Shown here piece by piece: positions 36,601 to 48,191 of a DNA stretch of 64,000 nt (the first letter of the stretch is position 1; each line of letters starts with the position of its first letter). Location: assembly GCA_965153455.1 (NCBI GenBank), contig OZ234493.1, forward strand, positions 1,426,001-1,490,000, given 5' to 3'. The stretch is from Sphagnum compactum (lineage: Eukaryota > Bryophyta > Sphagnopsida > Sphagnales). Both the position numbers and the translations under genes were made by a program. The notes under the pieces were generated by a model that had not been told where the DNA came from, searched no databases, and was given only the letters and a program-made list of their open reading frames with translations.

Positions 36601-39600
36601 ATTAATTAATGTTAAGCATGACTCATAAAATGGTAATATGCATAGGATTATGGGACAGATTCACTAAATTCATTCAATTTTCAAGCCATGTTTTGTATTT
36701 TGGATATGTATACATATCACTACAACACATTGTGTCCTTTTCAACCAGACCCAAAAACAATTGTTGTCTTTTTTTATTACATCTATAATTACTTAGTCAC
36801 ATAAACCATTGAGTAATAGTAAAAGGATATCTACATGCCAATTGGCATCATGGTTTTGCAACTATAATTAATATGATAACATTTTAATTTTTGGGGTAAA
36901 CCATTCCATTATTCTTCAATTTGTGTTCATATATATTTGTAATGTGGCATCAATTAATCAAAAATATTATTGACCTTTCACAACACTAAAACATGTCTTT
37001 CATGACTAGAACATTTTCCAATTATGTCTTAATTTAGTCATCTAGGACAATCCCTTTGTTGGATTCGCTAGCCCTTTTTTTTGTCGCAAGGTGGCGAAAA
37101 TTCACCACAAAAAAAAACCCTACTTAAATCATTAAAAATAACAATAATATGTAAAGATTTGTCAAAGCTAGGTAATTCATTATTTATATAAGTGCTGATT
37201 AATCTTATTAAAAAAAATGGTTTTGATAATTAAATAGTTATATTGACTACTATTAATGTTTTTTCTTGTGGCCAATTTTTGTAATGTTTAAAGGGCAACA
37301 ACATTAAGAAAATATGTTTTATCAAATTAATTTTTTTATAATAAAATATAACAAGTAAACATAATATTGAAATATTTAAACAAGTTTTTAACTACACAAC
37401 TTGTTTATAACCAAATGTGGCAATTTTGTTTATAAGATGATTACCATTTTATCAACATTGTAAAAATAAATTAAAAATTTGTACCTAATCATATTGGGGA
37501 AAATATAACTTGCAATTCCATAAAAATTGGAAATTTATGTATTAAAAATAAAATTGTAAGAGATTTAATGAATGCATTTTTAAATTGACATTGAATTTAC
37601 AAAGATTTCAGGTCAATCTAAACAAAAAAATAATAATTGTAGATTTATTCATGACATGCAATTCAGTTTTTTTAACTTTAAAATTTAATTTTTGTAAATT
37701 TTAATTATCTTTTTGAATAAATTATTGATTAAAAATATTTCTATGTTTTGATTACAAATCTTAAAACCCATTGTAGAACTAAAGAATTCTTTAAATTAAT
37801 TTTTAAAAATAAATTAAATATATATATTTTAAAAGATTGAAAATCTTTTGTTGATGTTGATGGCTTTTTTTATGTTTGCAAAATGTTGAAAATTCACCAC
37901 AAAAAAAACCATTGGTTCCATCATTAATATTTATTTTAAATTCTTAAAAAAGTTGGATAAGGTTTATGATGATTTGAAATATTGAATTTAAATGGTTTCA
38001 AACAAATTTGATGTTGGAATTGTTTATGTGTTTAAAGTTGGAATTATTATAATTAATTTAAAAATTTTATTCATTAAAAGTTTTTTTAAAAATTAAAATT
38101 TTTGATCCCAATTGTTTCACAAATTTTTTGTCATTTAAATGTTACTTTGAATTTTCACTTTTTTTGCCATTTTTTTTCCAAACAAGAATTCCCAAGTTAA
38201 ACAAATTTCTAATTAAAAAAATGTTGGTTGGGGGGAAATGGGGCTAATCCAACTATTTAAAATTGTATGGATTTTTAATGAGTGATGCATCCATTGAAAA
38301 TGCATGTATGTCAATGAATTGTTTAGTTAGGTCTTGTTCATTTTTAGTAAATTAATTCATTAATCACCACATAATCCCCATTTCACAATTGGTTAAATTT
38401 TATATTTATTTTTGTATTAAAATAGGATTTTTTTGGAATTTTGTATTTACTGAAAATGAGTCACCCAACTTGCAACCATGTAGGAACATGTTCTTTAAGT
38501 TGGCATAATTGAAGAAATGGAACAAACAAGTTAAAATGAAAATTAAAATGGCTTGATTCCTTAGTTCAAATGTTCAAGTTTAACATTCAAAAGATCACAT
38601 CAAATTACACAAACCTTGAATAAAAATTATTTTAATATTGTAATTAGAGCCAATTTTAGTTCATGGTTCACATGACTTCACAAGGTTTGTTTTGGCTGCA
38701 CTTGGGAAAAAGCACCACCTTACTCCTTATATTACATTTTATAGTTCTTCATGGCCAAAATAAAATGTTTCTTTCTTATCACATTTATTTAAATGATGCA
38801 TCTTTAAATGTATCCCAAAGTATAAGGGATGAACCTGTAAATGGCAATAATGAAAAAAATAAAAATAATAATAATTCAAAACATGTTCTCTAATTTCTTG
38901 CACTAGGGAAAGAGAAGGTGTGAAGGAGATCTCATATGATGAGGATTAAAACAATGTGAGAAATTCACAAACACCTCATGGACAAATCACTTACTTAAAC
39001 TAAACCATGTAGGTGGTTAGGGGAAACAGATCCAACTTTGGGTCATAGACTTGCTTTGGATTCATTACACTAACATGACCCAAATTTGGGAGGAAGCCAC
39101 CACCTTCCCTTTATAATATATTCTTGATCTTTCCATGGGCACATTGAAATGATTTTTTTGTTTTGGGATTTTGAAATGGGATTCTTGAAATTCTCAATTT
39201 ATGAGTTTTGTAAATTTATAATTTCATAACTTCTTCATATGAATTTTAATTGAACAGCTTATGAATGTAAAGTTGTAGCCTTTGATGAGATCTTTCCAAG
39301 GCCATGTTGCAAGCTTCCATTAGAGGTTGTTTCATCCATGTTTCTTGGGTTTTAATGGTTGATAGTCAAATTGTTAGTTTGATTTTTGCTTTTATTTTTG
39401 CTACAATTTCTAGTTCCTAGTTTCAAATGGAGAGTGTGAGCTCAATTTTGATATCTATGTCTTAAAAATTTCCAATGGAATAAAATAATTTCAATTTGCA
39501 CAAGGTTTACACCTTATGTTTTTGTCCCCAAAAATTCCTAACATTTTGAAACTTTCAACTTCCAAAGTGGGAGTTCATTTTGGGAATTTTGAAAATAATA

Positions 39601-41611
39601 TTTTTTTCATTTCCCTAATGGTTTTAGGACTATTTCTTGCTTTAACTTGTTCTTTGTTTATTTATTTATACTTTTCATTAATCTTGGTTATGAACCCAAA
39701 GGTAAGGTCATGAAATTAAATGGCCATAATTTTCAGGCATTAAATTTGTTTTAATTATATAAAAGAACCAAATTTTTAAAAAATTAATGATTTAAAAATA
39801 ATTTGATTAAAAACAGATTTGGTCTTCAATACTTTGCCCCAAAGCTTGTCAAATTACATTAAAATTTTGATTTTCAAGTGATGGACCTTTAAGATTATTA
39901 AATGATATTAGGGGTAAAAAACCTCAGCAAAATTTGATTTTGTAACAAAATGTAAACCTAAAGTGCACTTTTAAACTCTAGAAAAGACATAGGGTATGGG
40001 AGGTCCATGCTGGGACTAGGATAAATTCTTCAAATTGAATTCACAAACATGCTAAATTGCACAAATAAAAAGAAAGGGTCAAATAATGTTTGAAGCCAAA
40101 ATGGTGCATGAATGAACCACGGGCAACTCACATTAACTTGATTCACCATGCCTAAACTTTGTCATAGTATGTTTTATAGATGGTGATGGGATTACATTGA
40201 ATTGACACACCTTCATGGGACTCCTAATTTTTCCAAGATATGAATTTCATTATTTTGTGAGCTAATAAGTTTTTCAAATGGATTTCAATTTATGAGCTTT
40301 TAGAGTGAACTTGTATATTTTGAAAAGAAATTTCCAATGTTGTATTTCACTATTCAATTACTGGCGATTTGACCCTTTTGTTGAACGTTTTAGTGATCAA
40401 GATCAGTTGAATTGTCAATTATATTCCTAACTATTCAATAGACCATAACTTGTGTTTTAAAATTTCAAATTGGGAATGTGACCCCACTTCAAATATTTAG
40501 TTTTTACTCCAACAATTAAAGTTGGTGCGAAAAATTCCAAATTCCCAAAAGTGGAAATGTAGTTTGGTGCCTTGGCATTCCTTGCATTTTCACACCAACT
40601 TTTTTCACAATGACAATGTGTTTAGGTGATTTTCTTTCCTTAGTTGCTTACCAACTTGTTTCCCCTTTCTTTTTATCTGAATTGGTTGCAAGCTTAGATG
40701 TAAGGTTGTAACACTATGCATGACTCTCAAATTGGGTATCTCCCAAAGAGTCCTAGGAGTTCCTCCCTTGCATTTTCATACATTGTCATATTCGTTTTGA
40801 AAATGTGTTGGAACCATGCCATGCTTGGGTTTCATTCTTGACTTGTTTATTTTGTTTTGCCCTAACAATTTCATGAACTTGTGACCTAGGGTTAGGGTCA
40901 TGACACAACAAGGAAAGGATTAAATCCTCAAAGATGAAAAAATGATGTTCATTTTGGCTTGTTGTGATTGTTTCATAAGCGTAAGCTTTTGATGTAACCC
41001 TATGCTTTTGGATGTGTAATTGTAAAGCTTATGAAAATTTCATAAACATCCCCCATTTATTCAAAGATCGCATTCAGTTCATTATAGGTCGACCATTAAA
41101 TTCAATAATTTCCCGCAAATGTGCCACCATGGACACAACATTTCAACGTTCAATAAGAAACCTTCCTTTTAGTATTAAAAAATGCCATAACTAGGAAGGT
41201 CTTGCCTTCAATACCATTTGTTATAAATAATTTATTAAAAGAAATTTCTTAGAAAAAATAAAACATATATTTAAAAGCTTCTAAAAACCTAGTTGGTATA
41301 AGCTTATAAAATGTTTAATTGATGGAAGTTTTTTTATAAGGCTTAATTAACGAATTAAAAAAATAATTTAATGAATGAATTTTTTTTAGAAGGTTGATGA
41401 ATTTTTAAAAAGTTGCATGAGATAATATATGTCTCGATGACACCACCTCTCAATCCCATTGACACAAGTTTTTTATGCTTTATGTAATTCGTTTTCATTT
41501 AAAAATTTCTCATGTGCATTTAATCAAACAATGTTTTTAATTTGACAAACATTTTTAATCCATTAGGACCTTTCACACTGACAAAACTTCTTAGTGTTTT
41601 TTTTCCTTAAT

Positions 41612-41717
41612 CAATGATAATATTTCTTTTACATCCTTATTCAATCTTTACGTAGTGTAAAACCCAATGATAATATTTCTTTTACATCCTTATTCAATCT
41701 TTACGTAGTGTAAAGCC
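41612..41717. repeat. Perfect 53-bp tandem duplication
   Basis: Bases 41612-41664 are repeated without visible change at 41665-41717 (caatgataatatttctttta start). It sits within otherwise decayed AT-rich DNA, so it must be much younger than its surroundings. Confidence 0.9.
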
Positions 41718-41887
41718 CTTTGAGTAGGACCATGTGAAAATACTAGACATGCCTTTATAATTTTTACCTCAAGGCATGGGTCACTCGTTTTCATGCAACC
41801 ATGTTCCTTGAGCTTTACCCTACACTTGTCAATAGTAGGGTACCCTTTTATCTTGAAGTCCAAAGATTCTCGCCCAACCATACCCTT

Positions 41888-41907
41888 AAAACCCTAAACC
41901 CTAAACC
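41888..41907. repeat. Interstitial telomere-like repeat
   Basis: Three CCCTAAA-type units in a row, the plant telomere sequence. Too short to be a former chromosome end. Confidence 0.6.
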
Positions 41908-42137
41908 ATCGCCTTTCTTTCTCCATGTAGGAGCTTGAAGGGTTGGTTCTCTTCTAGGTCATGAACTAGGGTTGTCAACCAATCACACAAAAGGCATGAA
42001 GTCTAGTTCTTGAAGAGTTGTGTGTTCAAATCCCAAACTTGACATACTAACTTAACTCTTGATATCATAATCTTTAACAAACCATGCAACAACCATAATA
42101 ATAAAAAAATTTAAAATAAATCAAATGTACATGTTTA

Positions 42138-42160
42138 CACACACACACACACACACACAT
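42138..42160. repeat. (CA)n microsatellite
   Basis: About 11 CA units in non-coding DNA upstream of the GPT gene. Confidence 0.85.
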
Positions 42161-43069
42161 GAATATTGTGTACACATGATTTATATAATATTTTGGAATT
42201 TTTGTGGCTTTTTTTTGGAGTGAAATTCCTTTCACCTATGTAAAAGAAAAATTTGAAATCTAGCTATGAAGTTAGCTCTTTGTTTGCCAACTACCAATTT
42301 ATTTATGCTTAATAAATATGTTGATTTTGCAAGAAATTATTTTTACCTATTCGTATTATTTCTTCAATTTCATGAGATGAATCTTCATATTACTATAGCA
42401 CATGTCTACCGAATAATTAATTAATTAATTTGGAAGATTCCATTTCGAAAAATAGAACATTGCTAAATATTTCCAAAGATTTTTTATTTTTTTCACAATT
42501 TTTTTTTGTTTTGAGAAAATTAAAAATTGAAAGTTTCAGCATTTCTAAAAATAATATCAAAGCCACTTTGTTTAATCCAAGGAATTACAATGCCACAATG
42601 AAACACTTTGATGGCCCTCCCATCACAACAAAAAAAAAAATAAAAAAAAGGGAAAAGAGAAAAGAAAAACCTACCTAGCAAATGATTCCAAAAAGAGCCA
42701 CTAAATATGTTTTCCCAACGGTTCGCGTTATTACACAATGGATTTTAGTTCTCCTCGTTGGTTTTAAAAAAAAATCTCGTACCGCTGGTCACAAGACCAT
42801 TCCATACTGACCGGAGGATGTGGTCCAGTTGTCCCCGTTCGGGAGCGAATGGACGGTCCGATGGACAGGAGAGCCTCACGAGGCTGCTTCTTCTCGTACT
42901 TAATATCCGACGTTCGAATGGGATTTCAAGTCAACGGTTATAGTCTCGGACCGATGGATATAAGTGGAAATAGCCTGGATAGAGATAGAATCCAATGGAT
43001 TTTGTCTCAAACTGATGAACGGCGCCTTCGTCTCTCTCGCCCCCCCCCCCGGCCACCCCCCTTCTCTGT

Positions 43070-43700
43070 GTGGAGCATCGCTTTTCTGTATGTGCGCGCG
43101 TGTGGTTTCTTTCCTCCGGGAGTGTTGGGCGAGTATTTTTGTTCCCTGTTTTCGCGTTTCCGTATCGTTTTTTCAACTCCTGGGCTGCGTACCTTGTAAG
43201 AGAATTTCCGATCGGGCTTAATTTGAGCGTTTTTGGACGAACAACGGTGTCCTGTAGCATCAGTTTCGGCGACCTCGGAGATCGGGGTGGCAAAGAGGGA
43301 GGAGGACTGCAGGTATATCATCTGGATTTATCACGTTTTGTTTTCTTTCTCCATATTTCTCTAGTCTCTGGATGTGTTTGTGTGTGTGTGGCTTTTTTTG
43401 GGTGTGTGGAGCTGGAGGAAGTAATTCTACGTTTTCGCTGGTCCCTTTGCATCTTCTCAATTTGGTTTTGTGAATTGAGCAGTTCTTTTTATTTGCAAGG
43501 CTTTTTTGGATCGACAGATTATTAGCCCTTTAGGCGATGTTTGTTTCTTGGAAAGCAGGAATAGAGTCAAGCACCGTTGGAGTGCCCCTGACTTTCAAGG
43601 AGTTGTTGCCAGGAGTTTCGAGGAGCGGGATTGTTCGGAGATTCGTCTCGTGCTCGGTGATTCTTTGCTTGCGGGCCAGGAGGGAGACCAACAGCCAGTC
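43070..43700 (+). promoter_or_regulatory. GPT 5' leader, possible 5' UTR intron
   Basis: A GC-richer stretch begins near 43020 with a CT/C-rich segment, the probable start of the transcribed region. A good donor (ctgcag|gtatat) at about 43312 and acceptors at about 43500-43560 would allow a 5' UTR intron. No TATA box was identified. This is inference from composition and splice-site words only. Confidence 0.35.
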
Positions 43701-45959
43701 ATGTTGATGTTGCGCAGTGTTAGTGGAGTGGCAACTCCACAGCAATTGTGCTGCACTTGTTGCCATAATACCACTAGTCCCTCCACATCCTTCCACAACC
43801 TCCAGTATGGATCGTCGCGCGCAGGAGCTTCGGGTACAAGGGCCCTGCAAGCTATTAAAGCTAACAGGTTGATGAAACCCGTTGCTTTGAAGGACTTGTC
43901 CAACAATACTCCTTTCCTGACCGGGCAGTCCCTCAGGTTTACGCCCTTGAAGAACGCCGGCGCGTCCGAGAAAAAGCCTTCATGGAAGTTGAAAGTCAAG
44001 GCGAATGCGATCGACGCAGGGAATTCACAAGCAGATGGATATCCCGAGGAAAGCATAGTACCCGGGGTCGACGAGGAGGTCACTCTCGCAAAGACCGCGG
44101 CGGCACAGAGGCTGAAGATCGGGACCTACTTTGTGTTGTGGTGGAGTCTAAATGTGGTATTCAACATCTACAATAAGAAAGTGCTCAACGTGTTTCCTTA
44201 CCCCTGGTTGACATCCACGCTGTCTCTTGCAGCTGGCTCTTCCATCATGCTTGTTTCTTGGGCAACAAGACTTGTGAAGTCACCAGAGCTTGATGTGGAG
44301 TTCTGGAAAGCTCTTGCACCGGTGAGGCTATCTCCTGCTGTTTTCCCTTTCTCAGCTAAACTATGCAGGATTAGCAGACCCCTAATCAACTTTTCCTGAA
44401 GTTTTTCCCCTTTACATAGTACTTTGTTACAATCTGTGTATATCAACTCAATGCAGTAGGATTGAAGATATCAAATAACTCTTGAATGCAGGTGGCATTG
44501 GCCCACACAATTGGTCATGTCGCCGCAACTGTGAGCATGTCAAAGGTTGCGGTTTCTTTCACCCATATTATCAAAAGTGCTGAACCTGCTTTCAGTGTAT
44601 TAATTTCAAGGGTCCTCCTGGGCGAGAACTTCTCTTTACCTGTGTATTTGTCTCTTATACCCATCATTGGTGGTTGTGCCTTGACTGCTGCCACAGAGCT
44701 GAATTTCAATATTACAGGTCTGTTTTGTGTTCCTCACTGCCTTAAGCACACCTGTTAAGAAGTGATCTTCTGCCTCAATCATCATGCCCTTTGCATGTTG
44801 CAAAAGTATAGCTTGAAAATCATTGTGGCCATGTGAATTGTCAGTATATCTGAAGGTCTGGCTCCTTTGCTGTGGCAGGGTTTGTGGGAGCCATGATCTC
44901 CAACATTGCATTTGTGTTCCGCAACATCTTTTCAAAGCGAGGGATGGTGAAGAGTAATAAAGTGGGTGGCATGAACTACTATGCATGCCTGAGTATATTG
45001 TCATTGGTGTTTCTAACCCCGTTTGCCTTTGCTGTAGAAGGCCCTAAGTTGTGGGCTACAGGGTGGCAACAGGCCTCTGAGACTGTGGGTCAACAATTTG
45101 TTTGGTAAGTAGTCTTGATTTCATGCACTGGCCTTAACTTTATGATGGATTTGTTATCAGGTGGATAAACTTTCATACCTGTTATCAGTCAGTCAGCCTT
45201 GATGCACTTCATGACTTTCTGCAGGATTGTTAGAAATCTGGAAAATGTAGTTTTCAGTGCCCTCAATGCAGCATTGACTATGGGAGTGCATCTGGTGCAA
45301 TTATCTTACAGTATATCTTGAAATATGGATTTCAAACAGGTGGGTGCTGGCACAGAGTGTATTCTACCATTTGTACAACCAGGTGTCGTACATGTCTCTA
45401 AATGAGATATCACCACTCACATTCAGTATTGGTAACACCATGAAGCGTGTGACGGTGATTGTGTCTTCAATTATTGTGTTCCACACACCTGTTTTGCCTG
45501 TGAATGCTGTGGGTGCTGCTATTGCAATTTTGGGAACCTTCCTCTACTCCCAGGTGAGCATCTTAATTCAGGAGTAAGGTAGCAAATAGGATGTATACAA
45601 GTTGGCATTTGGTTTCATTTGGTATAAGACATTAACACAAAAGTAATGAACCACCATGATACACATGTTACTTATAGCTTCTAGGAATTCATCACTGATC
45701 AATGCTGGACTGTATATAGAGTCAAATAGTTCCACACCCTCATAGGAATCAGAAAATGAATATATCTGATCCACATATGACGACTCAATAATACGAGTAG
45801 CAGTAGTGAGTGAACGATGTCATTGTAATTTACCTGAAATACTTTTCCTTGTTTAGTGATTATATGGCACTAGAACTTGGCCTTGTAATTGTGGGAAACA
45901 TAATAGTTGCATGTTGCGTGTGCTCATGTGTTTTTGATGGCGTGCAGGCCAAGCAATAA
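43701..45959 (+). CDS. GPT: Plastid glucose-6-phosphate/phosphate translocator
   Basis: Exons 43701-44321, 44492-44717, 44879-45104, 45340-45553 and 45948-45959 (the last encodes only AKQ and the stop). All are GT-AG, phases close, giving 432 aa. The start is the MLMLRSVSG ATG, which opens a Ser/Thr-rich, Arg/Lys-containing plastid transit peptide. The frame is open upstream to an ATG at 43506, but that extension does not look like a transit peptide. The triose-phosphate-translocator domain runs from about residue 135 to the end, with multiple membrane helices. Tracts typical of GPT rather than TPT or PPT include FNIYNKKVLNVFPYPWLTST, HTIGHVAATVSMSKVAVSFT, SEPAF-type SAEPAFSVLISR, FRNIFSKRG, SVFYHLYNQVSYMSL and SPLTFSIGNTMKR. 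It exchanges glucose-6-phosphate for phosphate across the inner plastid envelope, feeding starch synthesis and the plastid pentose phosphate pathway. Confidence 0.93.
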
Positions 45960-47939
45960 GACCGCTACAGACAATGGATCATTGTTCAAGCATGCTTTGG
46001 AACACTTGAACATTATGCTTGTAAAAGGATGTGAATTTATTTGTGGGGAATTATTATTTTGTAACGTATGAGGTTTGTGGGTATGTTTCATTAAATACAG
46101 GTTAAGCACTTTTTCTTTAGTGCTCTGAATGTTTGTATTTGAAGAGGAATGAAAGTGCTCAAAATTATGGCTATTTAAACAGATGTAGCTTTTGTTTTGT
46201 AACAAATGCTTCTGTATTGAAGTTAAGCTTTTGTGAGCCATTTACCTTGAACCTGGCTGTCATCATCAGCACACCAGCATCCTAGCAATTGCCTTCATGT
46301 GATCCCAGCGGTTGCATGTTGGACCATAACAAGTCATATGTCATTATCGCAGATCTTGCTGTCAAATAGTGCTGCTCAATATGAACTCGTATGATGACAA
46401 AGCTGCACCTGGACTGTGGTACGTTGTGGTCTAGTGGATGTCAATGATCTACCATCTCTATTGTGCTCTCAGATTACAGGAGTCCTTGGAATGCTGTGAA
46501 ATTAGCCCAATATGAACTTGAAGTTCTATGAACTGTAGATGGAAGTGCATTTGCAGACTGTTTTTGAAGCTGTCAATTCCGTAGATTGTTGCATGGACTT
46601 CTCATTCTCACCTACTTTTCTCACATAACCATGCATCAGGATTGGGCAAGAATTTTCTGCTGTGAGCATCAGGGGAAAATTGTGTCTGATTCATTTTGAT
46701 GCAGTCACAGAAGCTGTCACATAGGTACTGTGCACTGATGACCTATCACCTGTTGTTACCTATCTCCTCCATTAAAATCTGCTTCTACATTTCCCTTCAT
46801 TCTAATCTCATTATTCTTGTTAGCAATAGCACTTCATCAATTTTATCCTCCTGCTTTCAATAGTAGAAGCTACTGGCACTCACATAATTTCTTTGGTTCA
46901 CAGTCTACAGAAGCTGCCAACAAACATGGATGCCAACTCCATGTCTGAGTGGAATCCATAGTTGCAATACCTGTTGTGCCAGTTTCTAGTTGTGATTTTG
47001 TTAATCTGGACTGAGTTGACTCAACTTTAGAAACATACAACTTCTGCATTGCTGCTACTGAACAGTTTGACTGCCAGTAACTGACAATGTCAGGGACAAT
47101 ACTGATCGAGAATGATGGGAAGTGCTTATGATGCTGATGGCAAGTGTACAGTTCCAGTAAAATGGGTAAAGCATCTGTATGGTGAACTGATAGCTCAAAT
47201 TTCCCATTTCATGGACACCCATCATACCAGTCAGGTCCAAGACTTCTTCCAGTAACCAATATTGAAATACACAAAGAAAGGAACCTTTCAAGTTTCCATG
47301 AATGTAGCAACTGCTAGTATTTCAGCTCATCTGCATTCAGGAGTCTTATGAACTCCATAACAATGAAAAAATGGAAAGTTATGTGCTAAACCATAACAGC
47401 ATGTGAATGTATTGCCTGATATAGCTACTCTACACTATCAGACCTAGAAAATCTAATAAGGGCCTATGATTGCAAGGTTACACGTGTAGTGATGATACTT
47501 ACAGAATTGCACATGTAAGTGAATGGTGTTGCAGAAAGCAAGCTTTTGGTAATACAGTCAGGGCCCATTAAAAAAAGTGCAAAAGTAATTTTGCATTGTT
47601 TTGGGTTTAAATACCCTTGCCGGACAAAACATAGAATAGACAGTCTCATCATAACAAGTAAGAATCCTATTTTGATTGAAGTTTTTGCAGTATGAAGTTT
47701 TCTTTTTTCTACATGGACCTCTTCCTAACTCAGGGTCTTCAGTAGTCCTTCTAAACACACTGGTCAGCCTCACTGCAGATACCAGAAGGAATGCTTCTGA
47801 ATGTCTCCATAACACCTATGGAATTGCAGAGAAAATCTCTACAACAACAATTTGAAGGTAACATGATAATTCTTTGGTCCATATCAGTTGACAAGCATTT
47901 AATAAAATGGTCAATGAAATGAAATAAAAGAGATTGGCA
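45960..47939. other. Intergenic region between GPT and PBB 3' ends
   Basis: Convergent genes face each other here. The first 250-300 bp are probably GPT 3' UTR. No other gene was recognised; the minus-strand frames at 47055-47291 and 47558-47815 match nothing I know. A 48-bp segment at about 47820-47868 recurs near 54219-54267. Confidence 0.5.
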
Positions 47940-48158
47940 TCACTCCTCTTCCATGGCGTCACCTTCCACTACTCGTACTTGGTTGTGTAGGGCCCGAATT
48001 TTGGATGAAAGAATTGCTAGCATCAAGCAAAACGATGGGCAATCAAATTAGTGAAAGAAAAGCATTCAATCACTACATTTTAGCAGAAACAAGCATATCC
48101 ATATGTAGGATTCTAACTAGTGTGACTAGAGTATGATTAGTTCCCAGAAACAGGATGC

Positions 48159-48191
<33 letters not shown>

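Larger units (their letters stand above)
30619..42700. other. 12-kb AT-rich gene desert
   Basis: Very AT-rich throughout, with few CpG dinucleotides and almost no frame over 60 codons; none at all is seen between about 31.2 and 38.6 kb. No tRNA, rRNA, intact transposon ORF or convincing LTR pair was recognised. Weak internal duplications can be seen: 35136-35200 versus 35322-35390 (ccaatg(a/g)gattg(t/c)t...), and 37090-37120 versus 37880-37910 (gaaaattcaccacaaaaaaa). It looks like old, methylation-decayed repeat DNA, but no element can be named. Confidence 0.55.

Noticed and set aside
42000-42040. tRNA B-box-like word (gttcaaatccc) that might mark a tRNA or SINE
   Set aside because: No matching A-box, cloverleaf or SINE tail could be found around it.
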